DNA of 64,000 nucleotides from a virus. Location: the IMG/VR virus record IMGVR_UViG_3300028883_000044, positions 16,793-80,792 of that record; one strand, given 5' to 3'. The first letter of the stretch is position 1; every line of letters starts with the position of its first letter. Shown piece by piece: positions 9,288-18,929 of this stretch. The notes below the pieces were generated by a model. The model was not told the DNA's origin. It did no database searches and saw nothing but the letters and a program-made list of their open reading frames with translations. The translations under genes were made by a program, and so were the position numbers.

Positions 9288-9851
9288 TTATAATGTTCTG
9301 AATGTCAGGGTAAAGTTTGTAGAATCAAAATATTCCACAGTACCTATAGTACCTGAAGCATCATATTGTAATTTTCCTGAATCGTCCGCACCGTCATCCT
9401 CTGTATTACACACAGACAAGTTTGCACCTGGAGTAAGGTCTGCACTATAAACAAAGTTACCAGAAGTAACTGTAAATACACCCCTGTCTAAAGCCAAGGC
9501 TAGTTCGCCTGATGGAATAGTCTGAGGAGTACTCATATTGCCCGGATGTGTAACGTAAACATCAGTATTGAAAGGTGTTTGAGCATCTTGATCCCAGCCA
9601 CCTCTTCGAAGAGCATAAGTATTTGAAGGATATGTAAGTAGTGGAGTTTGCCTATTATCTAAAGCAAATGCAGAAACAAACTTGGCTTTAGCGGCATCAG
9701 TAGAGTTTGCAGGTAATTTAATACCGGGCAAATCAGTCCTACTGCCAAAGTCATGGGAAGCACCTGCATTAGTAATAACAACCATTCTCCCTTCAACAAT
9801 AGCTTCTGTAGCGACTACACCTACTATATCAGTATATTTATTGATTTCCAT
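9288..9851 (-). CDS. Putative head decoration protein
   Basis: A 187-residue Ala/Thr/Gly/Asp-rich protein with a beta-sandwich-like pattern and few Lys, immediately upstream of the capsid gene. Many phages place a decoration or capsid-stabilising protein here. The segments VVATEAIVEGRMVV and VYVTHPG fit the sort of N-terminal domain seen in such proteins. SD AAGGAG is present. The call rests on synteny and composition; no family motif is certain. Confidence 0.55.
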   Translation of the reverse strand: MEINKYTDIVGVVATEAIVEGRMVVITNAGASHDFGSRTDLPGIKLPANSTDAAKAKFVSAFALDNRQTPLLTYPSNTYALRRGGWDQDAQTPFNTDVYVTHPGNMSTPQTIPSGELALALDRGVFTVTSGNFVYSADLTPGANLSVCNTEDDGADDSGKLQYDASGTIGTVEYFDSTNFTLTFRTL

Positions 9852-9864
9852 CTTGGATTACTCC

Positions 9865-10353
9865 TTATTTATTTTTTTCTTCCCTAAGTAATCTTCCGAT
9901 TTCTTTAGGGCTTAAAGTATCTTTAGTATTCTTAACAAAGTTTGGAACATTCAGAGAAGCACTGGATTCATTCTTCTTCGCAAACCCAACTAACTCTTGG
10001 ATGAAAAAGTCAATGGAAGTATCTTCCATAGCCATAAACATATCACGTTTCTCGTCAAAATATTTATCATCCATTTCCAAACCAGCTTCTGAGAACTTAT
10101 CTTTAATTGATTTAAATTTAAGTGCGTCTGCTTCCCTTGCTTCTGCTTCTGTTTTAAAGGTTTCTAATTCTACAGTTTTTTCTTGTAGTTCTTCAAACTC
10201 TTTATTCTTAGCAGTAAGCTCGGCTGTAATTCTTTCAATTTCAGAATCCTTCTCGCCAACTACTTTTTCAAAATCGGCAATAGAAGCTTTGGATTTATTT
10301 ATATCTTCTTTCAGTGATTCGTACTCCCTTTCTGAAATTTCAACTGTATCCAT
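9865..10353 (-). CDS. Nested scaffold protein from an internal start
   Basis: In the same frame as the protease-scaffold gene, an ATG at 10353 (codon 193) is preceded by GGAGG and an 11-nt spacer. It would give a 162-residue coiled-coil protein without the protease. This is the lambda C/Nu3 design, where the scaffold is needed in excess over the protease. The ribosome site is seen directly; its use is inferred, and the spacer is slightly long. Confidence 0.55.
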   Translation of the reverse strand: MDTVEISEREYESLKEDINKSKASIADFEKVVGEKDSEIERITAELTAKNKEFEELQEKTVELETFKTEAEAREADALKFKSIKDKFSEAGLEMDDKYFDEKRDMFMAMEDTSIDFFIQELVGFAKKNESSASLNVPNFVKNTKDTLSPKEIGRLLREEKNK

Positions 10354-10929
10354 TTTTTTATTAACCTCCGATTTATTTTTCTGAGCAAGTGCTAATACTG
10401 GAGTTCTCCCCTCGTAAGCGGGGACTCCCACAAGTGTTGCCGCATTCATTGAAACACCTCTAAGAATTTGTATTCCACTTTCTGACTCAGATTCTGTATA
10501 ATTTAATTCCCATGAAATATTTAAATTATCTTTATTATTATAAAGATGTTTAAGTAAGTTAACATCTTCGGGTCTTTCACTAGCCCAAAGAGCAGCTAAT
10601 CCGATAATCTTATTACCTTCTATAGATAAATTAGTTATAACGCCTATAGGAAAAGCTTCGGCGTGCCCTTCGCTTATCTTACCTGCGGCTACTTTCAGGG
10701 GCATATTTATCCCTGAACGAATAACATTATTGAATTCTTCTTTAGGAATCTGCTGTTTATTACCATTAGGCACATCATCTAACAATACAAACTTCATCCA
10801 ACTAACATTAGGATTAACAGTGATACCAGCTTGCGTATAGTTTTCTCCATTCTCCTTAATTAATTCTAACTGTTCTGACAGAATAATGTTAGTTTTTATA
10901 GTATCATTCACCTTTTTCGTCTTTTTCAT
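9865..10929 (-). CDS. Prohead protease fused to scaffold
   Basis: 354 residues. Residues about 1-185 form a protease-like domain with SEGHAEAFPIGVIT (likely catalytic His) and NISWELNYTE (likely catalytic Ser about 140), similar to S78/U35-type prohead proteases. Residues about 195-300 form a long charged coiled coil typical of scaffolds, and the tail is basic. It overlaps the portal gene by 26 nt. The expected role is to template capsid assembly and then digest the scaffold. An internal start gives a scaffold-only product (separate entry). Confidence 0.75.
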   Translation of the reverse strand: MKKTKKVNDTIKTNIILSEQLELIKENGENYTQAGITVNPNVSWMKFVLLDDVPNGNKQQIPKEEFNNVIRSGINMPLKVAAGKISEGHAEAFPIGVITNLSIEGNKIIGLAALWASERPEDVNLLKHLYNNKDNLNISWELNYTESESESGIQILRGVSMNAATLVGVPAYEGRTPVLALAQKNKSEVNKKMDTVEISEREYESLKEDINKSKASIADFEKVVGEKDSEIERITAELTAKNKEFEELQEKTVELETFKTEAEAREADALKFKSIKDKFSEAGLEMDDKYFDEKRDMFMAMEDTSIDFFIQELVGFAKKNESSASLNVPNFVKNTKDTLSPKEIGRLLREEKNK

Positions 10930-12409
10930 CTACTTTCTCTCCTTCATTATTATCTGGAACATTGGAATGTGGGACTGGACTAAAAGCTTCCAATCCATTT
11001 ACTTCTATAAAGTTTTGCTCTTCTAATCGTTTATCCGCTTCCTTTGTCCAGTTATATCCAAGAACTTCTACTAAGGAATCTCTAGAGATATTGCCCTGCT
11101 CATATAGTTTTGTAAGCATTTCAAAGAAGTTTGAAAAGTCAGTTAGATTTATAGGTTTAAATCTAAACAAGGGTGCTTTAGAAAATTTATTCATATCTAC
11201 TATATTATCTATAATATCCTGAATAAAGTACTCTAACTTTTCTCTAATATTATCCATTGTTTTTATTGGAGATAACATTGCATATGAAGCATCAGAAGTG
11301 CCTGTCTTTTCTACCTCACCTGTCACAAGTATTCTAGGAAAACCAAATGCGTATAATATATCTTTATTTATACTATCATATTTACTATCACTAAGTAAAG
11401 CTTCAACATTTGGATATACCCATTCTATATTAAGTGTATGATTACCAAAAAGTTGAAAAACTCTTTCAACATTTTTATTAGAAGAATCTCTCCATAACAT
11501 TTGAGTTCGTAAATCCTCTAGTTGCTTTTCATTTTCTTCGACTAATGGAAAATCTTTATCACCTAATTTTACCAATTGAATAGCACTAATAACTCTTGAA
11601 GCTATGGAATAATCCATCTTTCTAAGATTTCTTTTATGTTTTAAAGATTCTAACGCTGGATATAAATAAGGTATTGGATATGTTTCACTAGACATTCTAC
11701 GTCTTTCTATAACAAGTGGGTTATCTAGTAATATTTTGGTTTCCCCATTATTCACCTTTTTAACAAACTCTGGATACATTATTAATAATTGTTCATATAA
11801 ATCTTTATCAACTTCCCCTGTAGAATACTTACCTTCATTTTTAATAAAGAAAATTATTTCATCTGGTACTTCAACAAAATAACTACTCTTTGAAGATACG
11901 AAACTTCTTTTAATAGTTATTGTTGCAGAATCTCTTACCCACATATCTGTAGGTAAAGTTAAAGCAGATTTCTTTTTTATACCATAATCCCTTAACTGTT
12001 TTCCTTTAACTGCTGTGTAATGTATCTCCGGAATAACTAAACCAGTTAGTAAGTATTCTAACGCACATTCTTCTATAAATTGTTGAATATCTCTTTTGAT
12101 AGCTTCGAATGCTCTGAATTCATTTTCCTTCATTCCATTAGAAAAGAATTCCAAATCTGTTATACCAATCTCTATTAACTTATTAACAACAGTTGAAGCT
12201 AAAGGGTCTCGTTGATAAAAGAATCTGCATAACTCTAATACTTTTTTATATTTATTTAAATCTTCTACATGGAATTTATCTACATCAGTAGAATCCCAAT
12301 AGAAACCGCCCCCAGTAAAATCAGTACTAATATCCATAAAGGCGGCTTTAGCCGTTCCTAACTTTATAACACTATCTTTTTCTTTATCTATATTTTTTTC
12401 TTTTTCCAT
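10904..12409 (-). CDS. Portal protein
   Basis: About 501 residues, with the start taken at the ATG in the TAATG overlap with the terminase stop. It has the portal pattern of a wing domain rich in beta strands, a stem and crown region (about residues 250-420) with LGDKDFPLVEENEK and AFGFPRILVTGE, and a long C-terminal helical part ending in an acidic Glu/Asp/Lys tail. It sits between the large terminase and the protease/scaffold, the normal place. Twelve copies would form the DNA channel at one capsid vertex. Confidence 0.85.
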   Translation of the reverse strand: MEKEKNIDKEKDSVIKLGTAKAAFMDISTDFTGGGFYWDSTDVDKFHVEDLNKYKKVLELCRFFYQRDPLASTVVNKLIEIGITDLEFFSNGMKENEFRAFEAIKRDIQQFIEECALEYLLTGLVIPEIHYTAVKGKQLRDYGIKKKSALTLPTDMWVRDSATITIKRSFVSSKSSYFVEVPDEIIFFIKNEGKYSTGEVDKDLYEQLLIMYPEFVKKVNNGETKILLDNPLVIERRRMSSETYPIPYLYPALESLKHKRNLRKMDYSIASRVISAIQLVKLGDKDFPLVEENEKQLEDLRTQMLWRDSSNKNVERVFQLFGNHTLNIEWVYPNVEALLSDSKYDSINKDILYAFGFPRILVTGEVEKTGTSDASYAMLSPIKTMDNIREKLEYFIQDIIDNIVDMNKFSKAPLFRFKPINLTDFSNFFEMLTKLYEQGNISRDSLVEVLGYNWTKEADKRLEEQNFIEVNGLEAFSPVPHSNVPDNNEGEKVDEKDEKGE

Positions 12410-13950
12410 TATAACCACCTTGGGGCTAAAAGTTTTCTAGACTTTCTTAATAATACTAATTCATTTGCTTGATGGTAAGCAAGTATTCCACAAAGCATTG
12501 CGGCTGTAAAATGATCTTCTCCCTTTTTGCCTCCTTTTGTAGTAAGTGTTTTATATACAACCATTCCTGTTGGACCTTTTGTATAAGTCATTCTTTCAAG
12601 TTCTGAAATTAATTCTAAATCCGTTGAAGAATAGACTATCCTATGATTATTGGAATACTCCTGTAAGAGAGAAACAGAGTAGGGTTTTACTTTTTCAGAT
12701 ACTTCGTTACCTTCCGTATCTAATCCTACAGCTATTGAAGCACTGAAATTCACAGGAACTACACGCTTATCATAATTTTTATTTATGTATTCATTATCCG
12801 ATTGCATATGATGTACTGTAGCTTTTCCTGAACTACCCTCATCAATACCTATTAACATTGGTCTGAATTTACTATCTAAATAATCTATGATTTTTTCTTG
12901 AATAGGATAAGATACTTTTGATAGTTTTATTCTGCAATGGATTCTGAACTCTCCACTAGTTGTTTGATTGAAAACAACTATAGCGGTAGGTTCTGTATAA
13001 CCTAAGTCTATACCTATAAGCGAACCAATACTATCTGAAGGAAGTGATGGAATTAAAGATAACTTACTTGTATACTGAGATAAATCACCTTTTAAAGATA
13101 CTCCATCTAAATTTGTTTTGTATACTGGATATGTTTGAATTGAAAACAGACGCCTATCAAAAACAGAAAATGTAGGGTTACCATGCCTACCTAAAACTAA
13201 ATGGATATAATCTTCTCCGTCTTTACCACCATATTGTTTTATATTTCTAACCTCGTCATCCTCAGAATATCTTGGGTTTTCATGTGCACTGATTCTATGT
13301 TTAGTAAACTTATCATCTACTTCATCTGCAAAATACAATACATTATTTTCCCTCAATCCTGTAGGAACACCTGATACCATAAGTTTAAAACCTTCTACCC
13401 ATGTATTCAAAGTAGGTAACAATTCTATCCAAGTACCCCAAGGATAAAATCCGGCTTCATCTAGCATTATCATAGGAGTGTGCATACCAACAACATTTGC
13501 ACCTGTACCACTTTGACCAGCTATACGACAATCCAGCATAGTTCCATTTAATAATCTAATAGTAAAACTTGAAGAATTAATTCCTTTCTTTGGATTAATA
13601 AAGTTCTTTAAAAAAGAATTTCCTCTTAGTTTCTGGGTAAGTAAATTAAATACTGGCTCTAAGTGTACTCTATTAGGTACTGTATATGCAATATACTCTG
13701 TTCCATATACTCTATTTATTAGTACCCATAGAATAATTTCTGAAATACTTTGCGTTTTACCGACAGCACGTCCACAACATAGTGCTACATAAGAATTAAA
13801 ATCACATATAAATTCTCTCTGATATAGAGTTAATTCCCAGTCCTGTCTCTCATTATCTATATTATTTTCAAACTCTGCAAACATCAGAGGATGTTGTATA
13901 ACTTCTAGTATAGCCATTTCCTCGTAGGAAAGTTTTTCTACAATAGCCAT
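12409..13950 (-). CDS. terL: Terminase large subunit
   Basis: A 513-residue packaging ATPase-nuclease. It has a Walker A-like CGRAVGKTQS (about residues 59-68), a Walker B MIMLDEAGF (about 165) and RNase-H-like nuclease acids in GIDLGYTEP (about 326), IGIDEGSSG (about 375) and EDHFTAAML (about 486). The length is normal. The SD GGAGTT is 6 nt before the ATG. It docks on the portal, translocates DNA and cuts it. Confidence 0.93.
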   Translation of the reverse strand: MAIVEKLSYEEMAILEVIQHPLMFAEFENNIDNERQDWELTLYQREFICDFNSYVALCCGRAVGKTQSISEIILWVLINRVYGTEYIAYTVPNRVHLEPVFNLLTQKLRGNSFLKNFINPKKGINSSSFTIRLLNGTMLDCRIAGQSGTGANVVGMHTPMIMLDEAGFYPWGTWIELLPTLNTWVEGFKLMVSGVPTGLRENNVLYFADEVDDKFTKHRISAHENPRYSEDDEVRNIKQYGGKDGEDYIHLVLGRHGNPTFSVFDRRLFSIQTYPVYKTNLDGVSLKGDLSQYTSKLSLIPSLPSDSIGSLIGIDLGYTEPTAIVVFNQTTSGEFRIHCRIKLSKVSYPIQEKIIDYLDSKFRPMLIGIDEGSSGKATVHHMQSDNEYINKNYDKRVVPVNFSASIAVGLDTEGNEVSEKVKPYSVSLLQEYSNNHRIVYSSTDLELISELERMTYTKGPTGMVVYKTLTTKGGKKGEDHFTAAMLCGILAYHQANELVLLRKSRKLLAPRWL

Positions 13951-13951
13951 G

Positions 13952-14605
13952 TTAGAACTCCGGAACCGCTTCTATATTTTTCATCCCATTCTCTACTAAT
14001 TCGGGATAAGTTAAAATGACCTTTTCATCACACCTATCACAATAAAACCAAAACTTATTCTTAGAAGATTCTGGATATAGTACCCAAACACTTCCAATAA
14101 ACATTTTGCATTTAGGGCAGAAAACTCTAGCGTATCTAGATTCATAAAATTGTTTAGCTCTATCTTTTAAATTATCTATGTAAGCAAGTACTGATTCTTC
14201 TCTGTCACCTTTTCGTATACGTCTAGTTATTTTTAAATCTTCCTGCATTTTAGAAATATCAGCTCTAAGATTATTCATTATACTTGAAACTTTTCTAATC
14301 TGTTCAATTTCATTAGATTCGCTGTTACCCATCATATCTCTTTGTAGCCGATAAGTATACTGTTCATAATCTTCTAAGGCAATCATTGAACGAATCAATG
14401 AATCTAAAGTACCCATATCATTTACTTTCAAATCATCTATATCATAATCTTCACTAAAACTTTTTAATCTTTCTTGTACCCTTGTTTCAAACTCTTTACT
14501 TTTTAAACTTTTATCTTCAATCTTTCTATAAATAATATCAAACTCTTCGTCAGATAGCTCTTGATACTGTCTTAAATTCCTTACACTCTCCTTACTCTTA
14601 GCCAT
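13952..14605 (-). CDS. Putative small terminase with C-terminal zinc ribbon
   Basis: A 217-residue protein. The first 150 residues are helical and charged (coiled coil), and the C-terminus carries CPKC and CDRC about 25 residues apart, a zinc ribbon. It ends one base before the terminase start, where small terminase subunits usually lie. The helical oligomerisation part plus a nucleic-acid-binding ribbon fits DNA recognition for packaging, but no helix-turn-helix is evident. A DNA-binding accessory protein is the alternative. Confidence 0.5.
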   Translation of the reverse strand: MAKSKESVRNLRQYQELSDEEFDIIYRKIEDKSLKSKEFETRVQERLKSFSEDYDIDDLKVNDMGTLDSLIRSMIALEDYEQYTYRLQRDMMGNSESNEIEQIRKVSSIMNNLRADISKMQEDLKITRRIRKGDREESVLAYIDNLKDRAKQFYESRYARVFCPKCKMFIGSVWVLYPESSKNKFWFYCDRCDEKVILTYPELVENGMKNIEAVPEF

Positions 14606-15509
14606 GTCTGCACCTCCAGTAATTAATTATATGGGGTTCTAACCACCTTGTTTGAATATTTATTTCAGATGGTAAATCTAATCCAGAAGTTAATGGATAA
14701 ACATTCCCATTGTAAGGCAAAGAGTAAGTTTCTTTCCCAGGCAATCCTCCCCACTTACCTATATAATAATTCTTATTCATTTCAAAATACTGTGGATCAG
14801 AACCGCCAGAACCTTCATGTATAGTTCTACTCCAAAAATGGAAATAGTAAGCATTTTTTAATTTACAAGCATACTTACTAAGTCCTTTTAAATATCCCCT
14901 AAAAGCATAATCGTTATCTTCAAAATAGGCTGGATAGAAATTTGTATCTATATAACCTATTGTTTCAAATACCTTTTTAGAAACCAAACCCATATTATGA
15001 ACGTCTATTATATCAAACTTACCTACTAAGATTTCTTCTGAATAACCTTTAAATAATTCCCAAGGCTTTTTCTCTAAATTTTTTATTATATATTTATTAG
15101 TATTGATGTTTGATTTTATTTGCGGATAATATTCTAATAATTTTTTTATACTCAATTCACTTGCTGTTACCCAATGATAACCTAAATCAGCTTGTTTTAT
15201 TAATGAGTCTATACTATAAGGATAAGCTATAATATCATTTCCTATAATAATAAGATATTCATAATTATTATTTATAAAAGCATAATCATACAGATCATTC
15301 AAAGATGCAGGAAATCCTTTGTTCTCAGAATGTCTTATACTTCTGATATTATTCTTATCTACCCACTTTTTAGTTGGTGTGTCTGTAGGCTTGCCATCAA
15401 CTATTAAAAAATCAAATGCCGATTTTGTTGTATTTTTTATAGATTCATAAGCCAATTTACTATAAGTTAAATTACCATAAGTAACCATGCCTATTAATGT
15501 TTTCGCCAA
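14598..15509 (-). CDS. GT-A glycosyltransferase (family 2-like)
   Basis: 303 residues starting with a TTG after a strong GAGGAGG (ATG alternative at codon 8). It shows the GT2 core: IGMVTYGNLTYS at the N-terminus, YLIIIGNDIIAYP with the DxD-like Asp near residue 90, and FYPAYFEDNDYAFRG (about 193-207), the acceptor-side ED motif common in rhamnosyl- and galactosyltransferases. It acts in the cytoplasm on nucleotide sugars. It is the first gene of the glycan locus next to the terminase genes and overlaps its neighbours. Confidence 0.8.
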   Translation of the reverse strand: MAKTLIGMVTYGNLTYSKLAYESIKNTTKSAFDFLIVDGKPTDTPTKKWVDKNNIRSIRHSENKGFPASLNDLYDYAFINNNYEYLIIIGNDIIAYPYSIDSLIKQADLGYHWVTASELSIKKLLEYYPQIKSNINTNKYIIKNLEKKPWELFKGYSEEILVGKFDIIDVHNMGLVSKKVFETIGYIDTNFYPAYFEDNDYAFRGYLKGLSKYACKLKNAYYFHFWSRTIHEGSGGSDPQYFEMNKNYYIGKWGGLPGKETYSLPYNGNVYPLTSGLDLPSEINIQTRWLEPHIINYWRCRHG

Positions 15510-16393
15510 ATTTCAATTTCCTCCTCCATCCTGTTAACAATTCTATTTACATCTGTTACATTACTCCAAGTTTTCCTAGCATTTGTTTTAATATTGTATA
15601 GTAAATTAGAACCTTCCAAAGTTCTGCAAAAAGATAAGAAGAAAAAATCTTCCCTATTATAGTTATCTTTTACCTGAGTAAAAACGTAAGGTCCAGAACT
15701 TCTACCTATAACACCATTACAGTATGTACTTAAATAACTTATCTCATTTAAGTCTTTATTATTTGGTGCTTTTATTATATCTTCTGTATAAACAACATTA
15801 TCTAACAATAGTGTGCTAAACTTTTGAGTAAGTATAAATACAATATCTGGATATTTTTTAGCTATTGAATATATAGGTTTATCAAAATTAAAATTAACTG
15901 CTTGATCTGAACTAGCAAACCCGTTGCTTACCAAAATCTTTTTTCTAGGTTCATTATCTACAAACTTATCTATATTATCCAGTAACTTATTATCCAAAAG
16001 TAAATAGTTTATTGTTGGTGTATAGTGATAAATATCTTTATCAAACCATCTACCATATCCAATATTTTCAAAAATATCATTAAACATATCTTTAAATTTA
16101 AAGAGAGCACATCCTATCCCTGGCAAAACATATTTTGATTCTAAACCTATCCATGTATTTATATATAGATTATTATTAATAATATCAAAATGTTTTCCAA
16201 AAGGACATGTCTTACTAACCTTCTCATAATATAAATTAGGGACATCTTGCAAAAGTAATTTTCCGTGCGGATGTTGATATATAACTTTATCAACATTCAC
16301 AACACGCATAGTATCTGAAACAAACTGTTTAGAGTTGAAGATGTCCCCATTACCATAAATATTAAAAAATATTAGATTTTTAAATTTTAACAT
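15494..16393 (-). CDS. Putative GT-B-like glycosyltransferase
   Basis: About 299 residues. The N-terminus has FFNIYGNGDIFNSKQFV, resembling the GD-I loop of heptosyltransferase (GT9)-like proteins. The C-terminal half has IGRSSGPYVFTQ, a nucleotide-sugar-binding-like segment. The ATG at 16393 is preferred; an in-frame TTG lies 30 nt upstream. The gene overlaps the aminotransferase upstream. The family assignment is weak; the glycan-locus context raises it. Confidence 0.5.
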   Translation of the reverse strand: MLKFKNLIFFNIYGNGDIFNSKQFVSDTMRVVNVDKVIYQHPHGKLLLQDVPNLYYEKVSKTCPFGKHFDIINNNLYINTWIGLESKYVLPGIGCALFKFKDMFNDIFENIGYGRWFDKDIYHYTPTINYLLLDNKLLDNIDKFVDNEPRKKILVSNGFASSDQAVNFNFDKPIYSIAKKYPDIVFILTQKFSTLLLDNVVYTEDIIKAPNNKDLNEISYLSTYCNGVIGRSSGPYVFTQVKDNYNREDFFFLSFCRTLEGSNLLYNIKTNARKTWSNVTDVNRIVNRMEEEIEIWRKH

Positions 16394-17483
16394 TTTTAGA
16401 AAATTCTTCCACAACTTCGGCAATATATTCTTGCTGACTATATGTTAATTCTGGATAGCTTGGAAGAATTATTACCTCCTTGTTTAGTAGTTTAGCAGAA
16501 TCTTCTTTGCCTTTAAACTTTTCTTGCAAATGTTTATGATAAGATACAGGGTAAAATAAAGGTCGAGTTTCTATATTCCTATCTTTAAAAAATCTATACG
16601 CATCATCATAATTAGAGTTTCCTCTAATTCTAATTCCAAACATCCAGTTAGAATGTTTAGTATTTACAACTTCTATTTGAAATCTAACTTTAGGATTCTT
16701 TCTTAATAATTTTCTATACCGACTAAATACTATATCCTTCTTATGAGCTATCTCTGGATAATCTTCTATTTGAGCATATAACATAGAAGCACTAACATTA
16801 TTCAATCTATAATTATATCCGAGTTCATCATGTATAAATTTTTTTTCTGTTTGACCTTGACCAAATATCTTTCGAGCATAGTCATAAATTTCTTTATACT
16901 TAGTTACAAAAGCACCGCCTTCTCCACAAGTTATATTTTTATTTCCAAAAAAAGAAAATGTGGAAAATACAGACTCTGTCCCAGCATGGTTAGAATTATA
17001 ATAACCACCAAAAGCTTCGCAAGCATCTTCGAAAATAATTTTATCTGGAAACATTTCTTTTAGCCTATAAACATTTATAACATTACCTAAATTATGTGTT
17101 ACATAGATAGCGTCAAATTCTTTTTGTTTTTCTAATAAATGTCTAGTGCTCATATTCCAAGAACTTAGGCTTGCATCTATAGGAACAAACTCGTAATCAA
17201 AATTATCATACAATAATGAATTCCATACAGACACATAAACATTATTAGGAACAGCTATACGCTTTACTTGCGGATAAAATTTATGTAAACACTTAATCAT
17301 TAAATGATTAGCTACTGTACCATTACTTGTAAGTAAAACATAATCACTATCTATAAATCGTTTTAGTTTATCCGTAGCAAAATCTACATACATACCATTA
17401 GAAGAAATCCAACCACTCCTAATTGCACTTTCACCAAACTTAATTAGCCTTTCCGTTATATAGGGTTTATATACGGGTATCAT
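16380..17483 (-). CDS. DegT/DnrJ/EryC1 sugar aminotransferase
   Basis: A 367-residue PLP-dependent enzyme of fold type I, normal length. PLP-binding features are SNGTVANHLM (phosphate loop, about residues 53-62), FEDACEAFGGYY (the Asp of the E-D motif) and SFFGNKNITCGEGGAF, where the Lys would carry PLP. These enzymes aminate keto-sugars linked to nucleotides, for example toward N-acetylated amino-deoxysugars. It overlaps the next gene by four bases. Its presence says the phage makes or changes a sugar, rather than only attaching host sugars. Confidence 0.85.
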   Translation of the reverse strand: MIPVYKPYITERLIKFGESAIRSGWISSNGMYVDFATDKLKRFIDSDYVLLTSNGTVANHLMIKCLHKFYPQVKRIAVPNNVYVSVWNSLLYDNFDYEFVPIDASLSSWNMSTRHLLEKQKEFDAIYVTHNLGNVINVYRLKEMFPDKIIFEDACEAFGGYYNSNHAGTESVFSTFSFFGNKNITCGEGGAFVTKYKEIYDYARKIFGQGQTEKKFIHDELGYNYRLNNVSASMLYAQIEDYPEIAHKKDIVFSRYRKLLRKNPKVRFQIEVVNTKHSNWMFGIRIRGNSNYDDAYRFFKDRNIETRPLFYPVSYHKHLQEKFKGKEDSAKLLNKEVIILPSYPELTYSQQEYIAEVVEEFSKNVKI

Positions 17484-18025
17484 AATGTAGCTACTACTAT
17501 ATCATCTTTGGCTAAATTACTATTTTCGTAAATAATAGAATATTCAGGATTGATAACTTTTAACATTCTTATAATTCTATGTTCTGTTACATTTTTCCAT
17601 TCATTTATACTACCCATTAAACTTCTATTATTGACTAAAATAGTATGTATATTTAATTTATGACTACGAATAATATCTAACTCATTTACTAAAGGCATTG
17701 TAGCAATTCCCTTCTTTTTATTTAAGGCTGGGAAAGTATAACTATCTAACCAAAATGTAACTGGTACATCAATATTATCTATAAGTTTTTCTAATACCTC
17801 TAAAGAATCTCCGTAGTAAAGTTTTACTTTTGTATTATTAGAGAATTTCTTTTTGGCTTTTGTATAATAAGGTTTATAAACTTCTATTGAATATATTTTT
17901 GAAAAACTTTTACAACCCAAAGCAGTTGCTACACCACCACCTAAGTAAGTTCCCGTTTCTACAAAAATACTATTCGGATATTTATTCAAAACACTAACAG
18001 GTAAACTCATTGAATTATTCTCCAT
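17480..18025 (-). CDS. Rossmann-fold methyltransferase-like protein
   Basis: 181 residues with IFVETGTYLGGGVA near residue 20, a glycine loop like SAM motif I, IYSIEVYKPY about 25 residues on (the acidic residue that binds the ribose), and KVKLYYGDSLEVL, the next typical motif. It resembles small TylF/FkbM-type methyltransferases of sugar and antibiotic loci. The substrate is unknown; sugar O-methylation fits the locus. Confidence 0.6.
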   Translation of the reverse strand: MENNSMSLPVSVLNKYPNSIFVETGTYLGGGVATALGCKSFSKIYSIEVYKPYYTKAKKKFSNNTKVKLYYGDSLEVLEKLIDNIDVPVTFWLDSYTFPALNKKKGIATMPLVNELDIIRSHKLNIHTILVNNRSLMGSINEWKNVTEHRIIRMLKVINPEYSIIYENSNLAKDDIVVATL

Positions 18026-18026
18026 T

Positions 18027-18617
18027 CTAATTATCCTTCCTTGTGGCTGTCATATTATAGTGTAAGGGTTGTGGTTTTACAGTTGAGCAGTCATAATAAA
18101 TTGTATCAAATTTAATATTGTAAAAATCTTTTTCAAACATGGCTCTCAATCCCATTTCAGAGAATCGCCAAAAATCAGGAAAGGGTTGATGTAGCCTAAA
18201 ATAAAATGGAGTGGATAAATATAACCTACCTTCCGGTTTTATTAAGTAAGCTAAAATCTCAGGCACTTCAAACGCACGTTTAACATGCTCTATCACATCT
18301 AAAATTAAAACAGTATCAAATTCTTCTAAGTTAAAGGCTTTATAAGCTTCCTCTATTCCTATATTATAATCTACGTCTGCTTTTTCATAAGGGTCTATAG
18401 AAGTATATACGCACCCTTTTTGTTCTATTGTTTCTTGTGTATTTACATAAAAACATTTTATAGGAACAAACTCATAAACCATTGGACCTACTTCTAAAAC
18501 ATTTCCTGTTACTTCTTCGAAAATAGTTTTCGTAATAAAGTCATAAATGTGTTTTCGTATATCAACGGTAGGTACATCTATTGGTTTCTCTCCTAATTTA
18601 TTTTCGGCTATTTCCAT
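18027..18617 (-). CDS. SAM-dependent methyltransferase (type 11-like)
   Basis: 196 residues with NVLEVGPMVYEF (SAM motif I), YTSIDPYEKADVD (motif II), DTVLILDVIEHV (motif IV-like) and PEGRLYLSTPF (motif VI). The two motifs after the Rossmann core are well preserved, so an active class I enzyme is likely. GGAGGAGAGG is directly upstream. In a glycan locus it probably methylates a sugar or lipid-linked intermediate. It lies two bases from the preceding methyltransferase gene, but the two do not look like duplicates. Confidence 0.75.
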   Translation of the reverse strand: MEIAENKLGEKPIDVPTVDIRKHIYDFITKTIFEEVTGNVLEVGPMVYEFVPIKCFYVNTQETIEQKGCVYTSIDPYEKADVDYNIGIEEAYKAFNLEEFDTVLILDVIEHVKRAFEVPEILAYLIKPEGRLYLSTPFYFRLHQPFPDFWRFSEMGLRAMFEKDFYNIKFDTIYYDCSTVKPQPLHYNMTATRKDN

Positions 18618-18626
18618 CCTCTCCTC

Positions 18627-18929
18627 CTAATATGACTTATGTTTTTGTTGTACAATTTTATTAACTTCTACAACCCTTTCGGCGGCTTGCTTTAGAAACT
18701 CTAACATTTTGAAATCTATCTCATCTATTAAATCATTTCTTTGCAAGTTTAAATCAATTCCTTTTTTAAATTGTTTGTATAATTCTTCCATACCTTCATC
18801 ATTATAATATCTATTTTTAAATTCTTCAAATGACATATGTCTTATTTTATAAAACATTTCTTGAGCGTTCCACATTTTTAAATTTACTATAGATAATTTA
18901 TCAACAAGGCTTCCAAGTGTATCACTCAT
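18627..18929 (-). CDS. DUF4254-like small helical protein
   Basis: A 100-residue all-helical protein beginning LGSLVDKLSIVNLKMWN. This pattern (G-S-L-V-D-K-L-S-I-x-N-L-K) resembles the start of DUF4254 proteins, which occur in capsule and surface-glycan gene clusters and have no established reaction. Four-base overlap with the HAD gene upstream. The family link is by eye. Confidence 0.5.
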   Translation of the reverse strand: MSDTLGSLVDKLSIVNLKMWNAQEMFYKIRHMSFEEFKNRYYNDEGMEELYKQFKKGIDLNLQRNDLIDEIDFKMLEFLKQAAERVVEVNKIVQQKHKSY

